In this document: positions 1 through 8,199 of the stretch, one piece after another
Layout: every line of letters begins with the position of its first letter
Numbering within the stretch: position 1 is the stretch's first letter
From: an uncultured Candidatus Saccharibacteria bacterium
GTDB taxonomy: Bacteria > Patescibacteriota > Saccharimonadia > Saccharimonadales > Saccharimonadaceae
Assembly: GCA_937906385.1 (NCBI GenBank)
Contig: CALCYQ010000011.1
Coordinates: 1-28,274 of the forward strand
DNA: 28,274 nucleotides
Reading direction: 5' to 3'
Program-made: the position numbers and the translations under genes
Notes under the pieces: model-generated
What the model saw: the letters and a program-made list of their open reading frames with translations, nothing else
Told to the model about the DNA's origin: nothing
Databases searched by the model: none

Positions 1-85
1 ATTTTTCGCAGTGCACGTCGTGATCGCCGGCGTTAAACTTTAAATTGGCGCCACATTTCGGGCATTCTTTAGATACGATTTTCAT
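1..85 (-). CDS. Zinc-ribbon protein, 3' part cut off by window edge
   Basis: Only the first 28 codons are visible. They begin MKIVSKECPKCG and continue through a hydrophilic stretch to a second Cys near residue 26. CPxCG followed about 15 residues later by HxxHC is the start of a zinc ribbon. The ATG lies two bases after the stop of the upstream membrane-protein gene, so the two are co-transcribed. The function cannot be named from this fragment. Confidence 0.6.
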   Translation of the reverse strand, partial: MKIVSKECPKCGANLKFNAGDHDVHCEK

Positions 86-87
86 AA

Positions 88-756
88 TTAGTCAGTTACA
101 ATCTCTTCAAGAACATCTTGCTCATAATTAACGAAGACGGCCTTTGGTTGGATATTTGGTACTTTTACGAGAATAGCGTAGCCGATATAATTTGGCTGCT
201 CCTTATATTGTTGCTTATAGCGAATTTCGGCAGTAAGATTATAGTTTTGGTCGCGCGTAATGCTCGAAAGACGTGCATCAGCCAAGCCTTCGCTCTCGAC
301 ATTGAATAAAATTACAGAGCCAGAGGCGAAGAAATCATTGTCGGCATCAATATATGACGTTTGTAGCTCATAGCGGCTATCTTCATTATGCAAGGTGGCA
401 TTTTTTGCATCTAATTCAGAAGTGATTTGATCGAACTCACTCTTGCTTTTGATTACATAATAGTCGCAGTCTTTATCGTCTTTACAATATTTATGCAAAA
501 TAGCATCGCCCGTGTTTGCGTCTGGGCGATATGGAACCACCGTAACGTCTTTTTGGACACCAATGATATCAACGTCCTCAATTACAGAAGCTTTGTTGGA
601 GCTACTTGTAAGCGCAGAATGTTCCATGCGCATGCCGAAGAAAATCATAATCAACACAAACAATGCGCCCATAAAGACACAGATTAACGTTACTAGAATA
701 ATACGCGCATCTAATAGCCGTACGTCTTCTTTTTTATCGCCACCCTTTTTTACCAT
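88..756 (-). CDS. Single-pass membrane protein of unknown function
   Basis: A 222-residue protein. A charged N-terminus (residues 1-17) precedes one strong transmembrane helix (about 20-42); the remaining 180 residues are polar and probably extracytoplasmic. A Cys pair lies near residues 91 and 97 (YCKDDKDCDYY). I recognise no family. The start is supported by an AAAGGAAAGGA stretch upstream. It is the fourth gene of the parA-parB-frr unit and ends two bases before the zinc-ribbon start, so it is probably a conserved envelope gene of this lineage. Confidence 0.7.
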   Translation of the reverse strand: MVKKGGDKKEDVRLLDARIILVTLICVFMGALFVLIMIFFGMRMEHSALTSSSNKASVIEDVDIIGVQKDVTVVPYRPDANTGDAILHKYCKDDKDCDYYVIKSKSEFDQITSELDAKNATLHNEDSRYELQTSYIDADNDFFASGSVILFNVESEGLADARLSSITRDQNYNLTAEIRYKQQYKEQPNYIGYAILVKVPNIQPKAVFVNYEQDVLEEIVTD

Positions 757-776
757 TTGTTATTTATTCCTTTCCT

Positions 777-1319
777 TTAAATTTTCATAATATCTGCTTC
801 TTTTTCGGCAAACAATTTATCAATTTCGTTATTGAAATCCTTAATCATATCGTCGACCTCTTTTTCGGCGCGCTTCTTGGCATCTTCGGCGAGTTCAAGG
901 GATTTAATCTCTTTACGTGCATCATCGCGGGCTTTGCGCAGGGCGATTTTTGCTTCCTCGACCTTAGCACTGGCAGTCTTAACGATTTCCTTGCGGCGTT
1001 CCTCGGTAAGTGGTGGAACTGGGACGCGAATTACGCGGCCATCATCGGATGGGTTGAGACCCAAGCTTTGATCGGCGCGAATCGCAGAGCTAATCTTGGA
1101 AATATTTGCTGCGTCATATGGCGTGATTAAAAGCATAGTGCCGCCCGAAACGGTGACGTTAGCAATCTGGTTTAATGGGGTGAATTGGCCGTATACTTCT
1201 GCCTTGACGGTAGCAAGCATGTCTGGGTGTGCGCGACCGGTGCGAACCTTCTTCATTTCTTCCTTGAAACGGTCGACCGTAGCGGTCATCTTGGTTTTTA
1301 CGCCGTTAGAATTGAACAT
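777..1319 (-). CDS. frr: Ribosome recycling factor
   Basis: A 180-residue protein, close to the usual 185. RRF splits post-termination ribosomes together with EF-G. Diagnostic stretches are VRTGRAHPDML (about 26-36), the beta-rich domain II in the middle, VPPLTEERRKEIVK (about 101-114) and the long C-terminal helix ending in KEADIMKI. The start lies 22 bases inside the end of parB, with AAGGAG about 11 bases upstream, so translation is probably coupled to parB. Placing a core translation gene behind parAB is a compact arrangement; pyrH-frr is the more usual pairing. Confidence 0.97.
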   Translation of the reverse strand: MFNSNGVKTKMTATVDRFKEEMKKVRTGRAHPDMLATVKAEVYGQFTPLNQIANVTVSGGTMLLITPYDAANISKISSAIRADQSLGLNPSDDGRVIRVPVPPLTEERRKEIVKTASAKVEEAKIALRKARDDARKEIKSLELAEDAKKRAEKEVDDMIKDFNNEIDKLFAEKEADIMKI

Positions 1320-2161
1320 AACTTCTCATACTCCTTTTCGTTACTAAATTTGATTACGATATCGCCGGCGCCTTTCGTGTTGGTGCGCACTTTCACTTTG
1401 AGCCCGAGTTTGGCACTTAAGCTAGCTGCTCGAGCATCACTCTCGGCACTAGCAGGGCGTTCTTTAGCGAAGGCACGAGCACGTTCGCGCGCTTTGGCTT
1501 CAACCATATACTGCTCGATCTTGCGAGCACTCCACCCTTCTTCGATAATTTTTGGTAAAACTTGTTCGATAATCTCTGGCTTCGCGGTAATTAGCGGGCG
1601 CATCTGACCTTCAGAAAGGCCATGCTCCACCATCATATGCTTAGCCTTGTCTGGCAAGGTCAAGAGACGCATTGTATTAACAATGGCAGACTTGCTCTTA
1701 CCTACACGCTTAGCGACCTCTTCGTCGCTTAAGTTGAAGTTTTCTTTCAGTTTGGCGTAGGCGGTAGCGATTTCGATGGCATTCAAATCGGTACGCTGGA
1801 CATTCTCTATTAATGAGATTTCGAGACGATGCTGCGCATCGAGTGTGCGTACGATTGACGGGATTTTGTCTAGACCAGCAATTTTGGATGCGCGCCAACG
1901 GCGTTCGCCGGCCACAATCTTGTACTTATCGCCTTCTTTTGTAACGACAATTGGCGACACGACACCGTGTTCTTTAATTGAATCCGCCAAAGCATTGAGT
2001 TCGTCGGCTTTAAAATCGCGACGCGGCTGGTTCTCGTCCGGGATAATATCGTCTAATTTGATGTCACGAAGTTGACTCTTGTCGTCATCTTTAGTTGGGT
2101 CAAAGGTGTCATCAATGCGGTTGGTTGGGATTAATGATTCGAAACCTCTGCCTAGTGCCAT
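1298..2161 (-). CDS. parB: Chromosome partitioning protein ParB
   Basis: A 287-residue ParB/Spo0J family protein. The N-terminal ParB/Srx CTP-binding domain (about 34-125) has the VAGERRWRA box near residues 82-90 and ENVQRTDLNAIE near 117-128. A central helix-turn-helix (LSDEEVAKRVGKSKSAIVN, about 142-160) would read parS, and a C-terminal dimerisation part follows. The N-terminus MALGRGFESLIP is typical of the family. The ATG overlaps the parA stop as TAATG. No good 16-bp parS site was seen in the window. Confidence 0.97.
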   Translation of the reverse strand: MALGRGFESLIPTNRIDDTFDPTKDDDKSQLRDIKLDDIIPDENQPRRDFKADELNALADSIKEHGVVSPIVVTKEGDKYKIVAGERRWRASKIAGLDKIPSIVRTLDAQHRLEISLIENVQRTDLNAIEIATAYAKLKENFNLSDEEVAKRVGKSKSAIVNTMRLLTLPDKAKHMMVEHGLSEGQMRPLITAKPEIIEQVLPKIIEEGWSARKIEQYMVEAKARERARAFAKERPASAESDARAASLSAKLGLKVKVRTNTKGAGDIVIKFSNEKEYEKLCSILTA

Positions 2162-2928
2162 TATTTCGTCCTTTCGATTACTTCTTCGGCGAGCGTTTTG
2201 TAGGCCTTGGCACCCTTACTGAAGCGGTCATACTGACCGATAGCGACGCCGTGGCTTGGAGCCTCGGCAAGACGAACATTGCGCGGGATGGTAGTATCAA
2301 ACACCTTGTCTTTGAAATATTTCTTGATTTCGGCGAGCACCTCAGAGCTAAGCGACGTGCGGCGATCGTACATCGTAGCGAGCACGCCAAGGAGCTTAAG
2401 GTCTGGATTCATAGCTTTTTTAACGAGATTCATCGATTCGAGCAACTGCGCAACGCCTTCGAGCGCATAAAACTCAGTCTGGACCGGAAGCAAAAGATAA
2501 TCGGCAGCAATCATGCCGTTAACCGTCAAGAGCGATAAACTTGGCGGGCTGTCGATGATGATATATTCGTATTTTTCAGAAACAGCGTCGATAGCATGTT
2601 TTAAGATGCGGAATTTGTCTTCCATCTCGGCCATCTGCACTTCGACGTTGGCGAGTTCCGGAATGGTCGGGGCGATAAAGAGATGCTTGTTCTTTTCGAC
2701 TTTCGAAATCACATCAGCGAGTTCGACCTCGCCAAGCATCACGTCGCACATAGACTTATCGAGCTCGCGCTTATCGATGCCGAGACCAGAACTGGCGTTG
2801 CCTTGCGGATCAAAATCAATCAGAAGCGTATCTTTGCCTGATTTTGCCAAGTAAAATGCTAAGTTGATAGACGTCGTCGTCTTACCAACACCTCCCTTTT
2901 GATTGGTAACCGTAATCACCTTTGCCAT
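2161..2928 (-). CDS. parA: Chromosome partitioning ATPase ParA/Soj
   Basis: A 255-residue P-loop ATPase of the ParA/MinD class. The deviant Walker A KGGVGKTTT lies at residues 11-19, the switch-like DFDPQGN near 39-45, and IIIDSPPSLS near 122-131. The length is typical of chromosomal Soj. It drives origin segregation together with ParB. The gene heads the unit; a TAAAAT box ends six bases before the ATG and no Shine-Dalgarno site is visible, so the mRNA is probably leaderless. Confidence 0.97.
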   Translation of the reverse strand: MAKVITVTNQKGGVGKTTTSINLAFYLAKSGKDTLLIDFDPQGNASSGLGIDKRELDKSMCDVMLGEVELADVISKVEKNKHLFIAPTIPELANVEVQMAEMEDKFRILKHAIDAVSEKYEYIIIDSPPSLSLLTVNGMIAADYLLLPVQTEFYALEGVAQLLESMNLVKKAMNPDLKLLGVLATMYDRRTSLSSEVLAEIKKYFKDKVFDTTIPRNVRLAEAPSHGVAIGQYDRFSKGAKAYKTLAEEVIERTK

Positions 2929-2934
2929 ATCTTT

Positions 2935-2940
2935 ATTTTA
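2935..2940 (-). promoter_or_regulatory. -10 box of parA, six bases from the ATG
   Basis: TAAAAT on the minus strand is separated from the parA ATG by six bases. This would place the transcription start at or next to the A of ATG (leaderless). Confidence 0.45.
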
Positions 2941-2969
2941 CAATAAACTCCACTTTAATTAAAGAGAAA

Positions 2970-3929
2970 CTACCAAATGTAGGATTGGATTATTTCTGGC
3001 AACGGAATCTCGAGTAGGACAATTGCATCCGTCTCTAGGCGCGGCGTGAGGTAATCAAGAATTTCAATTTCATCGGCAAAGAATTTTACCTTCGCGTTCA
3101 CCTTCATATTTGCCGGTTTCTCGCCCATTACGAGCACTTCAGACATCAAGTCGTAGTTCACCTTGTGCAACTTACTAACATCTTTCGCGACGAGAATGCG
3201 CACATTCGCATCGAGGCCGTAAATAGCCTGAAGGCCGTATTTAACTGACGTCTTAGAGCTTGAAGCGGAGTCGTCGATAATAATCGAACCACGCAAACCA
3301 CGCGCCGGCGACATGCGCCCATGGAGCGGCACGTAACTCTTTAGACCTTCCTTGATTTTTTCGCGCGGAATCTGGAATAGTTTTGCAACGGCAGCCGCCA
3401 TCACGAGCGGGCGAAGATTATATTCGCCAATTACCTTTAGATGTCCAACGTGAACCTTTTCGCGTTCTGGATTTACAATATTGCCCGTACAGCCCTCGAC
3501 TGTCATCCATTCATTTTCGAAGTAGTAATCGGCCGGAAATTCGTTGCCGTAAGTAATTACGTTTGGATTCTGCAGATATTTTGCGTACTCTTGCGGCACA
3601 TCGTTGAAGTTTAATACGACATATTGTGCCCGGTTTGCAAGCGCGAAATATTTGCGCGCCTCTTCGTCAGTCTCACAGGCGGTAATAATTAGCACGTCTG
3701 GATCAATATCTGGGAATTCGTTGCCGGAGTTGTAGTCAAGCACGATAGCATCTTCGACGAAGGCTTTATTAATGCCCATCGTGATCTTTAAGTCTTCGCC
3801 TAGCACGTAGCCAAGTGCACGAATAGCCGACTTACGACCATATGAACCGCAAACTACGATTGTCTTGATAGTGTCATATTTTTTTAAGTAGCGTTCCATG
3901 CGCTTCTTGTTACTGCCGAATAAGGCCAT
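2970..3929 (-). CDS. Divergent Mur-ligase-like protein
   Basis: A 319-residue protein with the architecture of the central and C-terminal Mur ligase domains. The P-loop region reads VVCGSYGRKSA (about 26-35), where Mur ligases have GTxGKT/S. The hinge segment HGRMSPARGLRGSIIIDDSASSS matches the family's PGRME...IDDYAHNP block, but the usual Tyr-x-x-Asn is replaced by SASSS. The ATP- and substrate-contacting residues are therefore altered, and activity is uncertain. The start overlaps the stop of the DUF308 gene as TAATG. It could be a regulatory or structural paralogue of peptidoglycan synthesis, or a ligase with a new substrate. Confidence 0.75.
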   Translation of the reverse strand: MALFGSNKKRMERYLKKYDTIKTIVVCGSYGRKSAIRALGYVLGEDLKITMGINKAFVEDAIVLDYNSGNEFPDIDPDVLIITACETDEEARKYFALANRAQYVVLNFNDVPQEYAKYLQNPNVITYGNEFPADYYFENEWMTVEGCTGNIVNPEREKVHVGHLKVIGEYNLRPLVMAAAVAKLFQIPREKIKEGLKSYVPLHGRMSPARGLRGSIIIDDSASSSKTSVKYGLQAIYGLDANVRILVAKDVSKLHKVNYDLMSEVLVMGEKPANMKVNAKVKFFADEIEILDYLTPRLETDAIVLLEIPLPEIIQSYIW

Positions 3930-4549
3930 TATCTCTTGCCTTTCTTCGCAGCGACACGCTTCGCGGCGCGTTCTGCTTTTAGCTCGAGCGCTTCATCATG
4001 CGAATGCACACCGAAGAATAGATCGGTCAAACCATTGACTAGGAGGTAAGTGCCAAAGAGTTCGATATGCATTGTAATACTGAGGCCAGAACCAGCGAAG
4101 AGGACGAATGCTAGTACTGAGCCGAGCATACCATTCACAATCCACATGAAGCGGTCGGTCATATTCGAGAAGCTCGAAAAGCCGATAAAAATCGTAACGA
4201 CGGATGCAAATAGCACGTAGCCACTCAGCACGGCAATCCGGAATGGAATTTGATATTCAATGCCAAGACCTGGGATGGTCGAAACTAACAGAATCGCGGC
4301 GATGGCAATTTCGAGCAGACCGAGGAAAAGCGGAAATCCCCAGTTCGCTTGCTTATGGCTGCGATGAATCATATTAATGAGCTCAATTAAACCAAGCCCA
4401 ATCATCGTCCAACCGACGATGTGAATTAAAATTTCTGTATTCCAACCATTAGCAAACATTAAACACATGCCGGCAACAACCGAGATTGCGCCTTTCATGG
4501 CGAAAGTTAACCAGTGGCTTTCGATAAATTTTTTTGTGGTTTTACTCAC
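3929..4549 (-). CDS. DUF308 (HdeD-like) multi-pass membrane protein
   Basis: A 206-residue protein with about six transmembrane helices between residues 15 and 180, followed by a basic Lys/Arg/Ala-rich tail (AERAAKRVAAKKGKR). Paired helices with GLGLIELI and FFGV-type motifs resemble the DUF308/HdeD fold, whose biochemical role is not settled. The GTG start has AGGAG about eight bases upstream. Its TAAAAT promoter box lies about 35 bases upstream, so this is one of the head genes with a true leader. It is coupled to the Mur-like gene. Confidence 0.75.
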   Translation of the reverse strand: MSKTTKKFIESHWLTFAMKGAISVVAGMCLMFANGWNTEILIHIVGWTMIGLGLIELINMIHRSHKQANWGFPLFLGLLEIAIAAILLVSTIPGLGIEYQIPFRIAVLSGYVLFASVVTIFIGFSSFSNMTDRFMWIVNGMLGSVLAFVLFAGSGLSITMHIELFGTYLLVNGLTDLFFGVHSHDEALELKAERAAKRVAAKKGKR

Positions 4550-4583
4550 TGCAAAAAGCTCCTAATTCCTTTAGTTTAAGTAT

Positions 4584-4589
4584 ATTTTA
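4584..4589 (-). promoter_or_regulatory. -10 box of the DUF308/Mur-like unit
   Basis: TAAAAT on the minus strand lies 34 bases before the GTG start. A normal Shine-Dalgarno site lies between them. It contrasts with the leaderless promoters of other units in the window. Confidence 0.35.
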
Positions 4590-4618
4590 AACACGAGCGT
4601 TTTGCAAGCATTCACCAC

Positions 4619-5638
4619 TTATACGTGGCGGATTTTGGCGCGAGTTTTTTCGAGCAGGTAATCAAGCTTGTATTTTGCCGGCTTGATTATTAAGTCATGA
4701 GCGTGTAAATATTTGAGCTCTTCAATACCGAAGCTGCGCTTGAACTGCGAGACGCCATAAAAACGGTGGTCGGTTTCATTCTCGCCAGTAATTCCCCAGA
4801 AGTTATAGCGCTTAATGCCGCGTTCGCGCGCATCGCGCATGGCAGCCAAATGTAAGAGCGGCGCTCCGGAATATTTCGTGCCGAGCTCCGTTGAAACGCC
4901 ATAATGATAAGACGCCTCATTGCCATAGAAGATTATAAAGTTTTGCGCCAGAATTTCATCGCCGAGTTTGGCCGTATAGAGCTTAACTTCGTCATATTTA
5001 GCAAAGGCTTCGAATTGCTTCTGTAGGAAACTTTCGGAGAATTCGACAAACTTATGGCGCGCGGCCGTCTGAAGTTGAATCTCGTAAAATTCGTGAATAT
5101 CTTTTGGATTTGTGCTCGTAGTAACTACAATATCGTTTTTCTGCGCTTTGCGAATTTTGCGGCGCAAGCCTTGCGAAGCGCCAGCGAGGATTTCTTCTTC
5201 GGTCTTGTTTAAATCAAGAATTCCAGCGAACTCTACCGATAAATACATCGGAGCCGGTTTCAAGCCCAACCCCTCAAACAGCTTATTGTTCTCTGGTGTA
5301 TCGGTAATTTGCGGACGAATGCGTACAAAAATACATTTTTCCTTTTCGGCTTGTTCCTTGATATCAGCAAAAATCGTCTCGCGGAGGTCTTTTTTCTGCC
5401 AATCCAGAATCGGACCACCGGCAATCGCCATATAAGTGCCGCGCTTGGCGGTCTCGATTTGGCCAACATAGGCACCAACTATCTTTTCTTTGCCATCGAT
5501 GGCTATTCGGCGAACCACCTTCTTGTGGCGCGCTTCATGAAAATCTCCCCAAGCCCAGGCCTGCAAAAAGTTCGCATCAGCATGGCTTGTGATAAATTCG
5601 TCCCATTCTTTTTGGTTTGTAGCATCAATTATTTTCAT
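4619..5638 (-). CDS. FemAB-family aminoacyltransferase, copy 1
   Basis: A 339-residue protein of the FemX/FemAB (double GNAT fold) family, which adds amino acids from aminoacyl-tRNA to the peptidoglycan stem peptide. Supporting stretches are ANFLQAWAWGDFHEAR near the N-terminus, the YMAIAGGPILDWQ segment (about 89-101), and the C-terminal block with SYHYGVSTELG and GIKRYNFWGITG. The second GNAT domain lacks the long coiled-coil insertion of staphylococcal FemA. The ATG overlaps the TMEM43-like stop (ATGA). It is paralogous to the gene two places upstream in the same operon, so the pair may add successive residues of an interpeptide bridge. The exact substrate is unknown. Confidence 0.88.
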   Translation of the reverse strand: MKIIDATNQKEWDEFITSHADANFLQAWAWGDFHEARHKKVVRRIAIDGKEKIVGAYVGQIETAKRGTYMAIAGGPILDWQKKDLRETIFADIKEQAEKEKCIFVRIRPQITDTPENNKLFEGLGLKPAPMYLSVEFAGILDLNKTEEEILAGASQGLRRKIRKAQKNDIVVTTSTNPKDIHEFYEIQLQTAARHKFVEFSESFLQKQFEAFAKYDEVKLYTAKLGDEILAQNFIIFYGNEASYHYGVSTELGTKYSGAPLLHLAAMRDARERGIKRYNFWGITGENETDHRFYGVSQFKRSFGIEELKYLHAHDLIIKPAKYKLDYLLEKTRAKIRHV

Positions 5639-6477
5639 TTTTTACCCGTATTCCGTGTTTTACTTACGATACTCGAAACGCCAATCAAGAGAAGTACTGC
5701 GCCGATACCGACAAGAATCCAGTTTACTTCTTTATTGTCGCCAGAAACGCGATTAATAAATTCCTCGGCCGTTTCGCTACCCTCGCTAATTTCATAGAAT
5801 ACTTCCTTATTGCTAGAGCGAAATTCCGCAAAGCTATTGCCGACTTGCTTTGCAATCACCGTAATGGTTTTGTCCTTTACGTAGCGATAGCTGATACGAA
5901 AATCACCAACAGACGGCTCGGACGGGTTGGCGGAATTCGTAAGATATTCATTAAAGACTTTTAGATTGCCATGGTATAGCTCGGAGATTTCATCTGGGCC
6001 AAGTGTCGTATCGTAAGAAAGTTTATGAATTAACGATTCTGGGAGCACATAGGCACCAAACGATTGATTTTGCGCGACAAAATCCTTACTTTCATATTTC
6101 GCTGCGCTCGGATTATCGTGGCCAGACTCAAAATTGCCCGAGTCGATTAAGCCCTCATGCCAGCCTTTTTCATATTTGCAGCCGTCGTCGCAATTCTTTT
6201 GCCATTGGTATACTTCAACCACACGCCGAAGCATGACGGTTTTGCGGGAAATATTAAACTCCGTATCTGAGAGTGCTTCGGTTGCGGTTAACGAGCCAGA
6301 AACCGCCACAAGATGATCTTCATGCCTCTCATCAACCTTATCATATTCGACCGTAGAAATATCGTTGCTCGCTTCATTGACGAGTGTAGTGAATAAATTT
6401 GCACGTGACAATGCTAGGATAATTACGCCGACCCCTAGTAGCGCAAATACGATACCGATTAATGATACTTTCTTCAT
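5635..6477 (-). CDS. TMEM43-family membrane protein
   Basis: 280 residues from the chosen ATG. An upstream in-frame start would add 19 residues, but GGAGGAG lies seven bases before this ATG and decides for it. A transmembrane helix near residues 6-24 and a second near 250-270 bracket a large extracytoplasmic domain. VVEVYQWQK, the GKWHEG-like region (EKGWHEGLID) and VGDFRISYRYV match the TMEM43/LUMA (DUF1625) pattern. Known members sit in membranes and their role in bacteria is undefined. It lies between two FemAB paralogues, which suggests an envelope-related job. Confidence 0.7.
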   Translation of the reverse strand: MKKVSLIGIVFALLGVGVIILALSRANLFTTLVNEASNDISTVEYDKVDERHEDHLVAVSGSLTATEALSDTEFNISRKTVMLRRVVEVYQWQKNCDDGCKYEKGWHEGLIDSGNFESGHDNPSAAKYESKDFVAQNQSFGAYVLPESLIHKLSYDTTLGPDEISELYHGNLKVFNEYLTNSANPSEPSVGDFRISYRYVKDKTITVIAKQVGNSFAEFRSSNKEVFYEISEGSETAEEFINRVSGDNKEVNWILVGIGAVLLLIGVSSIVSKTRNTGKK

Positions 6478-6493
6478 ACTCCTGCTCCTCCTT

Positions 6494-7510
6494 TTAGAGA
6501 TGACGATGTTTTTTACGCGCAACCTCCAATGCATGCACGAAGCGATAACGCATTGGTTTGATAACTAAATCTTGGGCTGGCAAATAGGTAACTTGGCGGC
6601 CGCCGAAGCCAGTCTTAAACGTCGTGACGCCAGCGTAGCGATGTTTTGGCGAGTTTGGCGGCGCAATACCAAAGAGATTATAGCGTTTCATACCGAGATC
6701 TTTTGCATCGCGAATCACGCGCCACTGCAAGGCGTAGGCGCCCGGGTATTTGCGACCTTCTTCGGTTGAAGCGGCTTCATGATAAATAGCTTCTGGCGAC
6801 TGCATGATTATTAAGCCTTTGGCGAGCGGACGGCCTTTAATTGACGCCGTATAGATACGAGCGGATTTGCCAAAGGCGTCGTGCTGCGCCTCAATAAAAT
6901 GCTGCGTAGATGGAATAAAATTCTGGCGCTTCGCCGTCTCAAGTTGAGTGTTATAAAAATCCGTAAAAGCATATTTGCTAGTGTCGAAAGTTACCTCAAT
7001 ACCAAGCTTCTCAGCGCGACGCACCTCGTAGCGAGTTTGACGGCGCATATCTTTGAGCAAATCTTCTTCGGATAAGTCTAAGTCAAGTATTACAGTATGC
7101 TCGGCGTGCAAATGCATCGGTGACGGCACGAGGCCAAGCTCTTTGACGAGTTGCTGATTGTTATAATCATCCGGAATATTCGGACGCATGCGCACGAAGA
7201 CGCAATGATTGGCTTCGGCAACTTTACGAATCTCCGACATAAATTCTTTCACGGCGCGCTTATCGCGATCCCAATCGAGCAGCGGTCCGCCTGGGATTTC
7301 TAGATAAGCGCCACGTTTAGCTTTTTTCAGGATTACCACCGCTGAGCCGATGAGTTTTTCGTTGTCATAGAGGCCAAAATAGAAGACTTTTTCGCCGTCA
7401 ATCTCATATACCTTTCCCCAACCAGCGCTCTGTAAAAAATTCGCTTCTGGATGATTGTCGCGTACGTAATTATCTAAATCAATCGGGTCGATATTTTTTA
7501 GTTTAATCAC
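6494..7510 (-). CDS. FemAB-family aminoacyltransferase, copy 2
   Basis: 338 residues from a GTG start. GGAGGGG lies just upstream, and the GTG overlaps the TAG of the hydrolase gene (TAGTG); an ATG 29 codons further upstream would put the start well inside the hydrolase gene. Domain layout matches copy 1: EANFLQSAGWGKVYE at the N-terminus, YLEIPGGPLLDWD, FVRMRPNIPDDY, and the C-terminal RYNLFGIAPPNSPKHRYAG. The two copies are clearly homologous but well diverged, so they probably differ in position or amino-acid specificity. Confidence 0.9.
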   Translation of the reverse strand: MIKLKNIDPIDLDNYVRDNHPEANFLQSAGWGKVYEIDGEKVFYFGLYDNEKLIGSAVVILKKAKRGAYLEIPGGPLLDWDRDKRAVKEFMSEIRKVAEANHCVFVRMRPNIPDDYNNQQLVKELGLVPSPMHLHAEHTVILDLDLSEEDLLKDMRRQTRYEVRRAEKLGIEVTFDTSKYAFTDFYNTQLETAKRQNFIPSTQHFIEAQHDAFGKSARIYTASIKGRPLAKGLIIMQSPEAIYHEAASTEEGRKYPGAYALQWRVIRDAKDLGMKRYNLFGIAPPNSPKHRYAGVTTFKTGFGGRQVTYLPAQDLVIKPMRYRFVHALEVARKKHRHL

Positions 7511-8199
7511 TATTTCCCCTCCGTTAATTTGTTGACTTTTTCCGCAATTACATCTGCGAGCTCTTGCGTATCGACAAGATAGCGCGAATGACGCCAACCT
7601 TCCTTCATGTCGAGCTCGGAATTCTGTAGCAGCTCATGCATTTTCTTGCCCTGACGTGGTGGCGTAATATTATCGTCAGTCCCCCAGATAATCTGCGTCG
7701 GCGTTGTAATGCCGTCGAGCTTCAAAGTTTTGTCGGAATTTAGCATATTATCGAGCGTAACTTTCATATTCTCGGGCGCAGCGTCGTAGTCACTCGCGCC
7801 CACTACTTTATGAAAAGCTTTACGCAAGATTTTACTCTTTTTAAGTGGCGCGAAAGTCTTTGAAAGTACGCGCGCCATGTTACGCTTAGTCGATTCTTCA
7901 TAAATGCCAGCCGAATCAAGCAAAATCAAACCTTTAAGATAATCCGAACCTTTGTCGTTTAGCATATTAAGCAAGATACGGCCACCGTTGCTATGGCCGA
8001 GCGCAATGCTGCCCTTTGGAATACTTTTCGCGGCCCACTTGGCGTAATCCTCGATCGTATAGCTCTCGGTTGACTCAGTACCGAGACCTGGTACACGAAG
8101 CAACTCCGCATCAATCTTGTGTTTCTTTAAACATTTAATAACTTCGAGCCACGGCTCTGGCTTATAAGTCCAACCGTGAATAATATATAATTTTTGCAT
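7510..8199 (-). CDS. Alpha/beta hydrolase
   Basis: A 229-residue serine hydrolase. The oxyanion-region HG lies at residues 8-9, the nucleophile elbow GHSNGG has Ser70, the acid is Asp175 or Asp176 in WGTDDNITPP, and the catalytic His is His204 in GWRHSRY. There is no signal peptide, so it is probably cytoplasmic. The start follows the MurF-like stop immediately (TAGATG), and the end overlaps the next GTG by one base, so it is a firm member of the envelope operon. The substrate is unknown; an esterase or amidase acting on an envelope precursor is a guess from context. Confidence 0.88.
   Translation of the reverse strand: MQKLYIIHGWTYKPEPWLEVIKCLKKHKIDAELLRVPGLGTESTESYTIEDYAKWAAKSIPKGSIALGHSNGGRILLNMLNDKGSDYLKGLILLDSAGIYEESTKRNMARVLSKTFAPLKKSKILRKAFHKVVGASDYDAAPENMKVTLDNMLNSDKTLKLDGITTPTQIIWGTDDNITPPRQGKKMHELLQNSELDMKEGWRHSRYLVDTQELADVIAEKVNKLTEGK

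Noticed and set aside
5635..5638. UGA recoding as in Gracilibacteria
   Set aside because: TGA codons here coincide with natural gene ends and start overlaps (ATGA, TGATG), so UGA is a stop.
6478..6534. Extended N-terminus of the TMEM43-like protein
   Set aside because: The additional codons overlap the end of the upstream gene and the Shine-Dalgarno site GGAGGAG clearly serves the ATG at 6477.
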